This document shows positions 39,604-49,737 of a DNA stretch of 64,000 nucleotides, piece by piece. The position numbers were made by a program, and so were the translations under genes. The notes beneath the pieces are model-generated. The model was not told the origin of the DNA. It saw only the letters and a program-made list of their open reading frames with translations, and ran no database searches. Source of the DNA: Fluviicoccus sp. (GTDB lineage: Bacteria > Pseudomonadota > Gammaproteobacteria > Pseudomonadales > Moraxellaceae); NCBI RefSeq assembly GCF_030646115.1, contig NZ_JAUSMX010000002.1, forward strand, positions 310,001 to 374,000. Reading direction: 5' to 3'. Numbering within the stretch: position 1 is the stretch's first letter; every line of letters begins with the position of its first letter.

Positions 39604-40438
39604 CGGGCAACTCCTGCCAGTTCAGGCTGTCGGGCGGCGTGTCGGCCGCGTCCGGTGCAAAAGGTGACGGGAAGAGCACCACCACATGCCGGCTTCGCCC
39701 CAAGGCAGCCATTGGTCTGGCTTGAACCGCGGCAAACTCACCGCCTCCTGAGCGGAAGACCTCCGTCACGGTTGCGACCGGATATCCGGCGGGATAACGC
39801 GCACCCAATCCGGAACTCAGCAGCTTATCCCCTTTCTGGATATCGGCTGACTCGGGCACATAATCCATCTCAAGCCGGGCGTTTTCTCCCGTTCCCCGTA
39901 AAATACCACGTGTACCGCTGCGGGCGTTGCTGACGGCGATGCCATGGCGACGGTCGGAAATCAGCATGATATCCGAGCTTTTTTCATTTATTTCAATTAC
40001 CTGCCCCATGATGCCGCTGGCATCCAGCACTGGTTGTCCGACCTGCAAACCGTCCATGCTGCCCTTGTCGATGGTCAGCACCAGCCGATCCGGATTGGGA
40101 TCGGCGCGAATGATTTCCGCCAGCAGCATGCGGCCGGTGGTGACCAGGCCGGAGTCCAGCAAGCCCCGCAACCGGGCATTTTCCGCCGACAGTTCGGCCA
40201 GACGTTGCAGCCGCACTGCTGTCAATTGCTGTTCCGCCCGCAGTGCGGAGATTTCGCGGCGCAAACCGGTAGTGGTGCGCGCCTGATCCTGAAACCAGGA
40301 AAACAGTTGTCCCGGATACGTCACTGCAGCTTGCAGGGGTTGCAATCCGACACGGCCCTGTTCACGAATCATCCGGAAAGATTCGGGATAGCGACCTTCC
40401 GCCAGCAGCAGTACGGCGGCCAGCCCCAAGGCGGTCAT
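39590..40438 (-). CDS. mreC: Rod shape-determining protein MreC
   Basis: Bitopic protein whose periplasmic part organises the cell-elongation machinery. From the only in-frame ATG it has 282 residues: a short hydrophobic stretch at the very N-terminus, a coiled coil (about 55-95, RREISALRAEQQL...) and the double beta-barrel (LVTTGRMLLAEIIRADPNP onward). The in-frame sequence just upstream encodes IFSRNPTGGFRF, which looks like the usual MreC N-terminus, yet no ATG/GTG/TTG opens it. An ATC at 40486, 5 nt after GGGGG, or an ATT at 40474, may be the real start. Confidence 0.9.
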   Translation of the reverse strand: MTALGLAAVLLLAEGRYPESFRMIREQGRVGLQPLQAAVTYPGQLFSWFQDQARTTTGLRREISALRAEQQLTAVRLQRLAELSAENARLRGLLDSGLVTTGRMLLAEIIRADPNPDRLVLTIDKGSMDGLQVGQPVLDASGIMGQVIEINEKSSDIMLISDRRHGIAVSNARSGTRGILRGTGENARLEMDYVPESADIQKGDKLLSSGLGARYPAGYPVATVTEVFRSGGGEFAAVQARPMAALGRSRHVVVLFPSPFAPDAADTPPDSLNWQELPDATP

Positions 40439-40526
40439 GAACCGGAATCCACCCGTTGGATTCCGGGAAAAAATGCGGTCTTCGATGACAACCCCCGTGA
40501 CGAGTCAGTGCACCTGCCGGAGCCTG

Positions 40527-41570
40527 TCAGCCGACATAAAGCATCTCATAGGCCGGGTCGTCCAAGAAATCCAGCGCCCGGCCACCGCCCCGCGCCACGC
40601 AGGTGAGCGGATCTTCAGCAGCAAATACCGGCAGGCCGGTTTCCCGGCTGAGCAATTTGTCCATATCCCGGATCAGGGCGCCTCCGCCGGTCAGAACCAT
40701 GCCGCGCTCGGAAATATCGGCGGACAACTCGGCCGGGGTTTGCTCCAGCGCACTCTTAACGGCGGAAACAATGCCGTCCAGTGAATCGCGAATGGCCTCA
40801 TAAACCTCATCGGAATTGACCATGAAGGAGCGGGGCACCCCTTCCGCGAGGTTACGGCCACGGACTTCGATTTCCTTGAACTCGCCGCCGGGCAACGCCG
40901 CCCCAACGGCAATCTTGATGCGTTCGGCGGTCGCCTCACCAATCAGGCTGCCATGATGGCGGCGGACATGGGTGACAATGCAGTCATCCAGCAGGTCGCC
41001 GCCAATCCGCACTGAATCGGAATAAACGCAGCCCGAGAGGGAAATCACGGCAATTTCGGTGGTGCCGCCGCCAATATCGACCACCATGGAGCCAATGGCC
41101 TGCTCAACCGGCAGACCGGCGCCGATGGCCGCCGCCATGGGTTCTTCCATCAGCCGGACTTCGCGGGCACCTGCGCCCAGCACCGATTCCCGGATGGCGC
41201 GCCGCTCCACCAGCGTCGATTTGCAGGGCACGCAAATCAGCACACGCGGCGCCGATGGCAGGAAGCCTCGCGAATCCACCTTGCTGATGAAATATTGCAG
41301 CATCTTCTCGGTGACTTCGAAGTCGGCGATGACGCCATCCTTCAAGGGCCGGACAGCCGTGATGCTGCCCGGTGTACGGCCCAGCATGCGCTTGGCGTCG
41401 GCGCCCACCGCAACCACCGTTCGCCGTGCGCCGTTGTGGCGAATGGCCACCACGGAAGGCTCGTCCAGCACGATGCCGCGGCCGGGTGCGTAAATCAGGG
41501 TATTGGCGGTTCCCAAATCAATGGCGAGATCGGAAGAAAACAGGCCAAACAGGCGTTTCAAAGAAATCAT
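40527..41570 (-). CDS. mreB: Rod shape-determining protein MreB
   Basis: Bacterial actin that forms membrane-associated filaments guiding lateral wall synthesis. The start [20 protein letters not shown] gives 347 residues, the normal length; 48 upstream in-frame codons are not conserved. The amphipathic N-terminus is followed by phosphate-1 ([12 protein letters not shown]), connect and phosphate-2 ([15 protein letters not shown]), and the adenosine motif [20 protein letters not shown] replaces the more usual CVPCGST. It leads the mreBCD-maf-rng-yhdP-nit run. Confidence 0.97.
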   Translation of the reverse strand: MISLKRLFGLFSSDLAIDLGTANTLIYAPGRGIVLDEPSVVAIRHNGARRTVVAVGADAKRMLGRTPGSITAVRPLKDGVIADFEVTEKMLQYFISKVDSRGFLPSAPRVLICVPCKSTLVERRAIRESVLGAGAREVRLMEEPMAAAIGAGLPVEQAIGSMVVDIGGGTTEIAVISLSGCVYSDSVRIGGDLLDDCIVTHVRRHHGSLIGEATAERIKIAVGAALPGGEFKEIEVRGRNLAEGVPRSFMVNSDEVYEAIRDSLDGIVSAVKSALEQTPAELSADISERGMVLTGGGALIRDMDKLLSRETGLPVFAAEDPLTCVARGGGRALDFLDDPAYEMLYVG

Positions 41571-41613
41571 GGGTGAATCCGACGCTAACCGGCAAGGCGG
41601 CAAATGAAGGGGC

Positions 41614-41622
41614 AGTATAGCA
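41614..41622 (-). promoter_or_regulatory. Extended -10 promoter for mreB
   Basis: On the minus strand TGCTATACT is an extended -10 (TGN-TATACT) 43 bp before the mreB start. The -35 region 17 bp upstream (TCGGCA) is poor, as is common for extended -10 promoters. Confidence 0.55.
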
Positions 41623-41743
41623 AACAGGACCGCTGCTGCCGAAAGCGTCAGCAAACTTTCCGTTGTACTTTTTTGCTTTGGCCAAACCCGGAACTGTGTT
41701 AATTTTCTTCCCATTTTTTACGGCATTGCCTGCGAGCATTTTC

Positions 41744-42031
41744 ATGTCACTGACCACGGAAAACATCGACAAGATCGCCCATCTGGCCCGGCTCGGGCTC
41801 TCCGGCGACGACCGCACCCGCTATACCGACAGCCTTAACAGCATCCTCGGGCTGATTGACGACCTGCAGGCCGTCAACACCCAGGGCATTGAGCCGCTGG
41901 CCCATGCCTTTGAAGTGAACCAGCCGCTGCGTAAAGACATGGTCAGTGAGCAAAACCGCCGCGACGATTACCAGAAGATAGCTCCCGCCGTGGAAGCCGG
42001 TCTGTACCTGGTGCCGAAGGTGATTGAATAA
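41744..42031 (+). CDS. gatC: Aspartyl/glutamyl-tRNA amidotransferase subunit C
   Basis: Small stabilising subunit of GatCAB, which converts Asp-tRNA-Asn or Glu-tRNA-Gln to the amidated forms. The start [20 protein letters not shown] (95 residues) is the conserved N-terminus; the upstream in-frame extension is Phe-rich and not conserved. It has the C-terminal LRKDMV...[11 protein letters not shown] segment. Divergent from mreB, as in pseudomonads. Confidence 0.93.
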   Translation: MSLTTENIDKIAHLARLGLSGDDRTRYTDSLNSILGLIDDLQAVNTQGIEPLAHAFEVNQPLRKDMVSEQNRRDDYQKIAPAVEAGLYLVPKVIE

Positions 42032-42054
42032 CGGGATCTTCCCCCTTCTCCCGG

Positions 42055-42076
42055 CCCTCTCCCCCATGGGTGAGGG
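42055..42076. repeat. Hairpin in the gatC-gatA gap
   Basis: CCCTCtCCC and GGGtGAGGG pair around a CCAT loop with one mismatch. Pyrimidine-rich palindromes of this type are commonly dispersed in GC-rich proteobacterial intergenic regions. It sits inside an operon, so it may attenuate or stabilise the mRNA. Confidence 0.4.
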
Positions 42077-42113
42077 AGTTTCCCCGCAAGGAACGAATTG
42101 GAATAACGACGAC

Positions 42114-43571
42114 ATGTTGCATACCCTGACTCTGGCCGCGCTGCGCGACGGCCTGGCGCGCAAGGAATTTTCCGGCCGCGAACTGACCCAGCACTTCCTG
42201 GACCGCATTCAACGTTTTGACGGCGGGCTGAACAGCTTCATCACCGTCACGGCCGACCAGGCCCTGAAACAGGCCGACGCCGCCGACGCCGCCCGCGCTG
42301 CCGGTACCGCGCACGCCCTGGCCGGGATTCCGCTGGCCCAGAAAGACATTTTCTGTACCCAGGGCGTGAAGACCACCTGCGCCTCGAAAATGCTCGACAA
42401 CTTCATCAGCCCGTATAACGCCCACGTTATCAGCCAGTGCGAAGGTGCAGGTCTGGTCATGCTAGGCAAGACCAACATGGACGAGTTCGCCATGGGCTCC
42501 TCCAACGAAACCAGTTATTACGGCGGCGTGAAAAACCCCTGGGACACCACCAAGGTTCCCGGCGGTTCTTCCGGCGGCTCGGCTGCTGCGGTTGCAGCAC
42601 GTCTGGCGCCGGCAGCCACCGGTACCGATACCGGCGGCTCCATCCGTCAACCGGCCTCGTTGTGCAACCTGACCGGCCTGAAGCCGACCTATGGCCGAGT
42701 GTCGCGCTGGGGCATGATTGCCTTCGCTTCCAGCCTGGATCAAGCGGGTCCCATGACCCAGACCGCCGAAGACGCCGCGCTGCTGCTGAACGTGATGTCC
42801 GGCCACGACCCCAGGGATTCCACCAGCATCGACCATCCGGTGCCCGACTACACCGCCCCGCTGGGCAACGACATTCGCGGCCTGCGCATCGGCCTGCCGA
42901 AACAGTACTTCAGTGAAGGACTGGACAGCGGCGTTGAGCAAGTGGTGCGTGATGCGCTGAAAGAGCTGGAAAAGCTGGGGGCGCAACTGGTGGAAATCGA
43001 TCTGCCGAACACCGGACACTCGGTTCCCGCCTATTACGTCATTGCCCCGGCAGAAGCGTCCAGCAACCTGTCCCGTTTCGACGGCGTGCGTTTCGGCTAT
43101 CGTTGTGAAAGCCCGAAAGACCTGACCGATCTCTACAAGCGTTCGCGTCAGGAGGGATTCGGCAGCGAAGTGAAACGCCGCATCATGATCGGCACCTATG
43201 CCCTCTCCGCCGGTTACTACGATGCCTATTACCTGCAGGCCCAGAAAGTGCGCCGCCTGATCCAGCAGGATTTTGCCGAAGCCTTCAAGCACTGCGATGT
43301 CATCGCCGGCCCCACCTCTCCCTGCGTGGCCTTCGGTCTGGGTGAGAAGCAAAGCGACCCGATCGCAATGTATCTCTCCGACATTTACACCATCGCCACC
43401 AACCTGGCCGGCTTGCCGGGCATGAGCATACCGGCCGGATTCAGCCGCAACCTGCCCGTAGGCCTGCAACTGGTGGGCAACTACTGGCAGGAAGGGCAAT
43501 TGCTGAATGTGGCGCACCGTTACCAGCAAGTGACGGATTGGCATCAGCGCATGCCGGAAGCTTATAAGTAA
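42114..43571 (+). CDS. gatA: Aspartyl/glutamyl-tRNA amidotransferase subunit A
   Basis: Amidase-signature subunit that hydrolyses glutamine to supply ammonia to GatB. The start [20 protein letters not shown] gives 485 residues. The Ser-cisSer-Lys triad is visible as the lysine in [13 protein letters not shown], serines in [13 protein letters not shown] and [12 protein letters not shown]. Second gene of gatCAB; 82 bp containing a hairpin separate it from gatC. Confidence 0.97.
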   Translation: MLHTLTLAALRDGLARKEFSGRELTQHFLDRIQRFDGGLNSFITVTADQALKQADAADAARAAGTAHALAGIPLAQKDIFCTQGVKTTCASKMLDNFISPYNAHVISQCEGAGLVMLGKTNMDEFAMGSSNETSYYGGVKNPWDTTKVPGGSSGGSAAAVAARLAPAATGTDTGGSIRQPASLCNLTGLKPTYGRVSRWGMIAFASSLDQAGPMTQTAEDAALLLNVMSGHDPRDSTSIDHPVPDYTAPLGNDIRGLRIGLPKQYFSEGLDSGVEQVVRDALKELEKLGAQLVEIDLPNTGHSVPAYYVIAPAEASSNLSRFDGVRFGYRCESPKDLTDLYKRSRQEGFGSEVKRRIMIGTYALSAGYYDAYYLQAQKVRRLIQQDFAEAFKHCDVIAGPTSPCVAFGLGEKQSDPIAMYLSDIYTIATNLAGLPGMSIPAGFSRNLPVGLQLVGNYWQEGQLLNVAHRYQQVTDWHQRMPEAYK

Positions 43572-43581
43572 AACCCCCTGG

Positions 43582-43632
43582 CCCCCTTTCCAAGGGGGGA
43601 ACTTTCCCTGGTGGCGCTGGGCGCGACAGGGA
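43582..43632. repeat. Two adjacent hairpins in the gatA-gatB gap
   Basis: CCCCCTT/AAGGGGG with a TCC loop (43582-43598) is followed by a bulged stem TCCCTG...CAGGGA with inner GCGC/GCGC (43605-43632). They fill most of the 94-bp spacer. They resemble dispersed REP-like palindromes rather than a terminator, because no T-tract follows and gatB must be expressed. Confidence 0.45.
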
Positions 43633-43665
43633 TGTTTGTACATATTTGAGTGAGGAGCGGCTTTC

Positions 43666-45102
43666 ATGTGGGAAACCGTCATCGGGCTGGAAATCCATGT
43701 CCAGCTGAACACCAACAGCAAGATTTTTTCGGGTAGCGACACCACGTTCGGCGCCGAACCCAATACCCAGGCCAGCCTGATTGACCTGGGCATGCCCGGC
43801 GTGCTGCCGGTGCTGAACAAGGAGGCCGTGAACATGGCCATCCGTTTCGGGCTGGGCGTGGATGCTGAGATCGGCCGCAAGAGCGTGTTTGCGCGTAAAA
43901 ACTACTTCTACCCCGACCTGCCCAAGGGCTACCAGATTTCCCAGTTTGAACTGCCCATTGTCGGCAAGGGCTTTCTGGACATTACGCTGGATAATGGGGA
44001 AACCAAGCGCGTGGGCATTACCCGCGCCCATCTTGAAGAAGATGCGGGCAAGTCGCTGCACGAAGACTTTGCGGGCATGACCGGCATCGACCTCAACCGC
44101 GCCGGTACGCCGCTGCTGGAAATCGTTTCCGAACCGGACATGCGTTCCGCCAAGGAAGCCGTGGCTTATGTGAAGGCCATTCACTCCATCATCCGTTACC
44201 TCGGTATTTCCGATGGCAACATGGCCGAAGGCTCCATGCGCTGTGACTGCAACGTCTCCCTCCGCCGCAAGGGTGAGGAGAAGTTCGGCACCCGTCGTGA
44301 GGTCAAGAACGTCAATTCCTTCAAGTTCATTGAAAAAGCCATCAATGCCGAAGTTCAGTGGCAAATGGATGAGTTGGAGTCCGGCCGCAGTATTGTGCAA
44401 TCCACGGTGCTGTACGACCCGGCCAAGAACGAAACCCGCGCCATGCGCAGCAAGGAAGAAGCCAACGACTACCGTTACTTCCCCGACCCTGACCTGCTGC
44501 CGGTGGTGATTACCGAACAGCAGATTGACAGCGTACGCGCCAGCCTGCCGGAACTGCCGACCGCCAAGAAAGCCCGTTTCATTGAAGCCTACGGACTGCC
44601 AGAATATGACGCTGGGGTGCTGGTAGCGGAACGCGATCTGGCGGCCTACTTTGAAGACACCGTCAAGGCGGCAAACGGTCAGGCCAAGCTGGCTTCCAAC
44701 TGGATCATGGGCGAATTGCTGGGCGCCCTGAACAAGGCGGAAAAGGAACTGGCGGACTCACCGGTGACGGCGTTGCAACTGGGCGGGCTCATCAACCGCA
44801 TCACCGACAACACCATTTCCGGCAAGATTGCCAAGCAGGTGTTTGAAGCCCTGTGGAACGGTGAAGGTGAAACGGCGGATGCCGTCATTGAATTGAAGGG
44901 TTTGAAGCAGGTGACCGATACCGGTGCCATTGAAGCCATGATTCGTGAAATCATTGACGCCAGCCCGGCCCAGGTCGCGGAATATCGCGGCGGCAAGGAA
45001 AAGGTGTTCGGTTATTTTGTCGGCGAAGCCATGAAGCGCTCCAAGGGCAAGGCCAACCCGGCGCAAGTGAACGAACTGCTGAAAAAGCTGCTGGCCGGTT
45101 GA
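43666..45102 (+). CDS. gatB: Aspartyl/glutamyl-tRNA amidotransferase subunit B
   Basis: Binds the misacylated tRNA and performs ATP-dependent transamidation using ammonia tunnelled from GatA. The 478 residues begin [22 protein letters not shown], with the metal-binding kinase-like core ([27 protein letters not shown]). The C-terminal helical YqeY-like tail domain ([19 protein letters not shown]) is complete. A GAGGAG lies 11 nt before the start. Confidence 0.97.
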   Translation: MWETVIGLEIHVQLNTNSKIFSGSDTTFGAEPNTQASLIDLGMPGVLPVLNKEAVNMAIRFGLGVDAEIGRKSVFARKNYFYPDLPKGYQISQFELPIVGKGFLDITLDNGETKRVGITRAHLEEDAGKSLHEDFAGMTGIDLNRAGTPLLEIVSEPDMRSAKEAVAYVKAIHSIIRYLGISDGNMAEGSMRCDCNVSLRRKGEEKFGTRREVKNVNSFKFIEKAINAEVQWQMDELESGRSIVQSTVLYDPAKNETRAMRSKEEANDYRYFPDPDLLPVVITEQQIDSVRASLPELPTAKKARFIEAYGLPEYDAGVLVAERDLAAYFEDTVKAANGQAKLASNWIMGELLGALNKAEKELADSPVTALQLGGLINRITDNTISGKIAKQVFEALWNGEGETADAVIELKGLKQVTDTGAIEAMIREIIDASPAQVAEYRGGKEKVFGYFVGEAMKRSKGKANPAQVNELLKKLLAG

Positions 45103-45111
45103 AGCCGGTTT

Positions 45112-45137
45112 CGGGGAGAACAATCCGGTTCTCCCCG
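45112..45137 (+). terminator. Hairpin after gatB
   Basis: A perfect 10-bp stem CGGGGAGAAC/GTTCTCCCCG with a 6-nt loop begins 9 bp past the gatB stop. The following TCCTC is not a proper T-tract, so termination may be incomplete. Confidence 0.55.
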
Positions 45138-45162
45138 TCCTCATGCAAAGGAAGCATCAGGC

Positions 45163-45933
45163 ATGAACAAGTCCTCTACCATTGCCACCCTGCTCTGTGC
45201 CCGCCTGCAATCGCTGGCCGGCAAGCTGATGGACGCCCAGTCCCGCCTCACCTCCCCTGATCCGGAAGCCCTGCACGATTTCCGCGTCGCCCTCCGTGAG
45301 TTGCGCAGTCTGGTGCAGCCGGTGCGCAAGGCCTTGTATGGGGCGGATGAGCTGGATGCCTTGGCCGCAACCTGCGCCCGCCCCACCAACCTGTTGCGTG
45401 ACCGCGAAGTGCTGTGCCTGGAACTGACCCGCAAGGGAGAACATGCCCTGCACGACATCCTGCAAACGCTGATTCAGGAAGACCTGCAGGACCTGGCGTC
45501 TCGCCAGCCCGCCGAAGCCCTGACTCAACGCCTGCTGAGCCTGACGGTTTATTGGGAAAAGTATCTGGTAGGCAAGGACTGGGCGCGGGTGGACAAATGC
45601 CTGCGCAAATCCCGGGACAAGCAGCGGCGGCGGCTCAAGAAAGCCTTGCGTGCCGCTGACACCGACTTGCACCGGTTGCGCATCTGGATCAAGCGTTACC
45701 GCTACTTTCTGGAAAGCTACCGCAGCCTGTTCCCGAAGACACGTCCTGAGCTGATGAAATCGATCAAGGACGCGCAGGAGCTGACGGGCAATTGGCACGA
45801 CCGGCATGTTTGGATTCAGGCCGTCAATGCCCATCCGGAACTGCAAGCGCTGGTGACCGGCTGGATGGATGAATCGCTGCAACTGCAGTTCCCGATTCAG
45901 GAAATCCGTTTGCAGTTGCGCAACTTGCTTTAG
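45163..45933 (+). CDS. CHAD domain protein
   Basis: Helical protein of 256 residues with the CHAD pattern of conserved histidine and many basic residues: ALHDFRVALRELRSLV near the N-terminus and DLHRLRIWIKRYRYFLESY in the second half. CHAD domains bind inorganic polyphosphate through this basic surface. No CYTH/triphosphatase domain is fused or adjacent. The last codons overlap the convergent enoyl-CoA hydratase gene by 4 nt. Confidence 0.88.
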   Translation: MNKSSTIATLLCARLQSLAGKLMDAQSRLTSPDPEALHDFRVALRELRSLVQPVRKALYGADELDALAATCARPTNLLRDREVLCLELTRKGEHALHDILQTLIQEDLQDLASRQPAEALTQRLLSLTVYWEKYLVGKDWARVDKCLRKSRDKQRRRLKKALRAADTDLHRLRIWIKRYRYFLESYRSLFPKTRPELMKSIKDAQELTGNWHDRHVWIQAVNAHPELQALVTGWMDESLQLQFPIQEIRLQLRNLL

Positions 45934-46703
45934 TGAAAGCGTGAGAAATCCGGCTGCCGCTTCTCGCGGAAGGCCTCCAGCGCCTCCTTGGCTTCCGGTG
46001 AGTGCAGCCGCGCCAGAAACAGTTCCCCTTCATGCCGCAGGGTTTCGGCAATCAGCGTCTTGTCGGCTTTCTTCAACAGCTGCTTGGTGAGGCGGATGGC
46101 GGGCGCCGGTTGCACGGCTATGGCCAGCGCCTGCCGGCGGGCATGCTCCCGCAAGGCGCTTTCATCCTCCAGCACCGCACACACCAACCCGATATTCTGC
46201 GCCTTGGCGGCATCAAACACCTGACCGGTCAGCAGAATTTCCGAGGCGCGCTGGAACCCGGCCAGTCGCGGCAACAACACGCTGGAGGCGGCCTCCGGGC
46301 ACAGGCCCAACCGGGCAAAGGGCAGCTGGAACTTGGCGGTGGCATCGCAATAGACGATATCGGCATGCAGCAGCATGGTGGTGCCGATGCCAATGGCCAA
46401 ACCGCTGACCGCCATGATGACCGGTTTGCTCATGTTACTCAGCCGGTCCAGGAAACGGAACACTGGGCTATCGAGGTTCTGCGGAGGGTTGTTGAGAAAC
46501 TCGCCCATGTCGTTACCGGCTGTGAAGACACCCTGGCTGCCCATTACCACCACTACCCGGATTTCCGGCTGCGATTCCGCCTGTGCCAGCGCCTGTTCCA
46601 GTTCGCTGTACATGGCATGGGTCAGCGCATGCTTCTTGTCCGGGCGGTTGAAGGTGAGGGTCAGGATTCCTTGCTGAAGGTCGCTGAGGATAAGTGAGGA
46701 CAT
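45930..46703 (-). CDS. Enoyl-CoA hydratase/isomerase family protein
   Basis: Crotonase-fold enzyme of 257 residues acting on an acyl-CoA, either hydratase or isomerase. The oxyanion-hole strand is seen in VFTAGNDMGEF and SGLAIGIGTTMLLHADIVY. The single acidic residue in RLGLCPEAASSVLLPRLAG (glutamate) suggests an isomerase or a related activity rather than classical two-glutamate hydration. An acyl-CoA dehydrogenase is encoded 1.1 kb upstream on the same strand, fitting a small fatty-acid cluster. Confidence 0.87.
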   Translation of the reverse strand: MSSLILSDLQQGILTLTFNRPDKKHALTHAMYSELEQALAQAESQPEIRVVVVMGSQGVFTAGNDMGEFLNNPPQNLDSPVFRFLDRLSNMSKPVIMAVSGLAIGIGTTMLLHADIVYCDATAKFQLPFARLGLCPEAASSVLLPRLAGFQRASEILLTGQVFDAAKAQNIGLVCAVLEDESALREHARRQALAIAVQPAPAIRLTKQLLKKADKTLIAETLRHEGELFLARLHSPEAKEALEAFREKRQPDFSRFH

Positions 46704-46846
46704 GGTGAGGCTCCGGGCTGTTTTTTCAGGCCCGCATGATAAACAGTTCGGTGTCCGGTTGTAGACGGTTGTCTATAAAAAGGTGGGGAAATACACGCCC
46801 GCCATTAACGATATTGCACTCTGGCCTCAAGGCTGAAGCCCCACTT

Positions 46847-47695
46847 TCAGACCCGATTCTCAATCACCCTCACCAGACTGGAAAGCCGCTGCACCGGAAT
46901 CGGCAACACTCCGTAATAAGACTCGGGAATATGCACCCGGCATTCCCCAAACCCCACCCCGGTAAACCCCTCCCGAATCGCCGCTTCCGACCCGAAATGC
47001 AGACTCACCCGGCTGCGGGTGACAAAAGCCAACCCATGCACAAAGGTATCCACAAACCGCGTCACCGGATGCCATTTAAAATCCGGGTACAAGTCGGTGA
47101 TATAAAACCCCGCCGGAAACCCTTTCAGCACCGCCGCCAGCCGCTTCCAAAATCCACTAATCGTCGGCAAGTCGAAATAATTGATCAGCCCTTCCGTAAT
47201 CACCAGCGTCTTGCGCGCCTGGTCCAATTCACGGCCAAAGACGCTCGCCAGAGCATCCGGCGTGTTTTCCTCCAGGATATTAATGGAACAAACCCGATGC
47301 CGCTGCGACAGCAACCTGTTTTTCTCCAGCAGAGTCTGCTTGTGCGCTGCCATGCCCGGCAAATCCGTTTCCAGATAATGCAGCTCCGGAAACTCCTCAC
47401 AGAAGCGCGTGCCGCGTGGCGACAAGCCGCAAGCAATCTCGACAATCTGGGTCACGCCTTCTTCACGGATGGCCCGCCGCACAATGTCATCAATAATATG
47501 ATGCCGCTGCAGCAACATGATGTCGTTGCTGACGCCCAGCACATGCTCGGCAAATTTCTCCACCGGGCGGCCCAGCCACCATAAGGTCTTGGCGGGAAGA
47601 AAATCAAAAGCCGGCGAGGACAAGCCGTGCTGCCGCCAGACCTGGCTGGTGTAATACGCGGTAAAACTGATGCCGGAGCTGTCAGTGTCAGCCAT
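46847..47695 (-). CDS. SAM-dependent methyltransferase, leucine carboxyl methyltransferase-like
   Basis: A 282-residue class I methyltransferase. SAM motif I is VEIACGLSPRGTRFCEEF, followed by the acidic strand YLETDLPGM and VITEGLINYF, the pattern of the LCMT/PPM family. Bacterial members methylate varied acids, including natural-product intermediates; the substrate here is unknown. It lies between the enoyl-CoA hydratase and the acyl-CoA dehydrogenase on the same strand, with gaps of 127-143 bp. Confidence 0.8.
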   Translation of the reverse strand: MADTDSSGISFTAYYTSQVWRQHGLSSPAFDFLPAKTLWWLGRPVEKFAEHVLGVSNDIMLLQRHHIIDDIVRRAIREEGVTQIVEIACGLSPRGTRFCEEFPELHYLETDLPGMAAHKQTLLEKNRLLSQRHRVCSINILEENTPDALASVFGRELDQARKTLVITEGLINYFDLPTISGFWKRLAAVLKGFPAGFYITDLYPDFKWHPVTRFVDTFVHGLAFVTRSRVSLHFGSEAAIREGFTGVGFGECRVHIPESYYGVLPIPVQRLSSLVRVIENRV

Positions 47696-47822
47696 GGAAA
47701 TCCTCGGGGATGAAAAGTCATGATTAGAAGCATAACGTTAAACAATGCCGCACGCACGGCATAGGGCTGAAGGGGACAATTCATCTGTCATCATGCTCCG
47801 CCCTGCCGCAAGGATCCCGGTT

Positions 47823-49628
47823 TCAGAACCAAGCCTCCTCCATATCCAGGCAGGTTGAATCCATCCGGTTCAGCAAATCGGCCATGGGCCCGGTTTCCGG
47901 TAATTCCCAGTGGAAGAAATAGCGCGTGGCGTGCAGCTTGCCCTGATAGAAATGCCGGTCCGCTTCCGGCAACCCTTCAACAGACAACCCGTTGGCCGCA
48001 ACCACCGCCTGCTTCAACCACAGCCAGGCCATGGTCACTCTTCCAAACAGGTCCAGATATACCGTGGCGTTTGCCAAGCCCAGATCCGGATTCCCAGCCA
48101 TAACGTTCAACAGGTTGCGGGTGACACCGTCCAGCATCGCCATGGCCGTTTGCAAGGGGGCCGCAAACTCGCGCACGGCCTCCACGCCCTCACTCTCGGC
48201 AATGGTTGCGCCCACGGTGTCCCGGAATACCTGATACCCGGCCATCTGCTGCTGGCCCACCTTGCGGCCCAGCAGGTCAATACCGTGAATGGCTTCAGCG
48301 CCTTCATGAATCGGGTTAAGGCGGTTGTCGCGGTAAAACTGCTCCACCGGATACTCGCGGATATAGCCCGAACCGCCCAATACCTGCATGGCCAACTCGT
48401 TGGCCTTGGTGCCGTATTTCGAAGGCCAGGATTTCACCACGGGCGTCAGCAAATCCAGCAACAAGGCGGCGCGTTGACGGGCTTCGGCGTCGGGAGCGGT
48501 GGACTGGTCCTCAAACAGGCTTGACGCCAGCAGGCACAGCGCCAGCGATCCTTCCGCATACACCTTTTGCGCCAGCAGCATGCGTTTGACATCGGCGTGG
48601 GCAATGAGGTTGACTTGCTTCGACAACGGGTCCTTGCTGGAGGGCAGACGGCCTTGCGGGCGGTTGCGGGCATAATCCAGCGAATGGTTGTAACCCTGAT
48701 AGGCCAGCGCCGCCGCTCCCAAACCCACGGCAATACGGGCCTCGTTCATCATCTGGAACATGTAGTTGAGGCCTTTGTGCGGCTCACCGACCAGATAGCC
48801 CACGGCCCCGTCCTGCTCACCAAAATTCAGCACGGTGGAGGTAGTGTTACGCCAGCCCATCTTGTGCAGCAATCCGGCCAGGGCGACATCATTGCGATTG
48901 CCCGTCGTACCATCCTCATTAACCAGGAACTTCGGGCAGATGAATAATGAAATCCCCTTCACCCCCGCCGGTGCGCCCTTGATACGTGCCAGCACCATGT
49001 GGACGATGTTCTCGGTCAACGACTGGTCGCCGCCGGAAATGAACATCTTTTGCCCGAACAGGCGGTAAGTACCGTCGTCCTGCGGTACAGCATAGGTGCG
49101 GATATCGGCCAGCGCCGAGCCTTGCGCGGGTTCGGTCAGGGCCATGGTGCCGGCAAACCGGCCTTCCCGCATGGGCGGAAGGAACCGGGTTTTCTGTTCC
49201 GGTGAACCAAAGGCATGAATCAGGTTGGCCGCACCGATGCTGAGGAACAAATAGCCGGTAGTCGAGATGTTGGCGGCGTTGGTATAGGCCATGGCCGTAC
49301 GCAGGATCACTTCCGGCAGCTGCAGGCCGCCTTCGTCATAATCGTAACCCGCTGCCAGAAACCCCGCGCCTGAAAACGCATCCCAGGCTTCCTTTGTTTC
49401 AGGAATCAGGTGAACGTTTTGGCCGTCAAATGTCGGTTCGTTGGCGTCGCCTTTGGCGTTGTGGTTGGCGAAGTATTTTTCGGCAATGGTGCGGGCGGTT
49501 TGCAGCGTGGCGTTGAAGATGTCACGGGAGTGTTCGCGGTAACGCTCACGCAGCGGCAGGCTGGCGGTGTCCAGCAGTTCATAAAGCAGGAAGGTGATGT
49601 CACGTTCGTTCAGCAAGGGGGTGTTCAT
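47823..49628 (-). CDS. Acyl-CoA dehydrogenase, long (DmdC-like) type
   Basis: FAD enzyme of 601 residues that introduces an alpha-beta double bond in acyl-CoA. The start MNTPLLNERDITFLLYEL is chosen as the family N-terminus; 56 upstream in-frame codons fall in a repeat-like region. Middle-domain motif MALTEPAQGSALADIRTYA and the C-terminal YIREYPVEQFYRDNRLNPIHEGAEAIHG, with the catalytic-region glutamate, are clear. A C-terminal extension domain follows. This length is shared with 3-methylmercaptopropionyl-CoA dehydrogenase and with other long acyl-CoA dehydrogenases, so the substrate is open. Confidence 0.88.
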   Translation of the reverse strand: MNTPLLNERDITFLLYELLDTASLPLRERYREHSRDIFNATLQTARTIAEKYFANHNAKGDANEPTFDGQNVHLIPETKEAWDAFSGAGFLAAGYDYDEGGLQLPEVILRTAMAYTNAANISTTGYLFLSIGAANLIHAFGSPEQKTRFLPPMREGRFAGTMALTEPAQGSALADIRTYAVPQDDGTYRLFGQKMFISGGDQSLTENIVHMVLARIKGAPAGVKGISLFICPKFLVNEDGTTGNRNDVALAGLLHKMGWRNTTSTVLNFGEQDGAVGYLVGEPHKGLNYMFQMMNEARIAVGLGAAALAYQGYNHSLDYARNRPQGRLPSSKDPLSKQVNLIAHADVKRMLLAQKVYAEGSLALCLLASSLFEDQSTAPDAEARQRAALLLDLLTPVVKSWPSKYGTKANELAMQVLGGSGYIREYPVEQFYRDNRLNPIHEGAEAIHGIDLLGRKVGQQQMAGYQVFRDTVGATIAESEGVEAVREFAAPLQTAMAMLDGVTRNLLNVMAGNPDLGLANATVYLDLFGRVTMAWLWLKQAVVAANGLSVEGLPEADRHFYQGKLHATRYFFHWELPETGPMADLLNRMDSTCLDMEEAWF

Positions 49629-49737
49629 GACAGTTCGATCTGGCAAGAGGCTAGTTTCGGTTTTACCGCCAACCCTCATGCTAATCAAGCGCCGACGTGA
49701 CCGGAACATGGTACGGTCGGGCCAATTATCCGGATTC

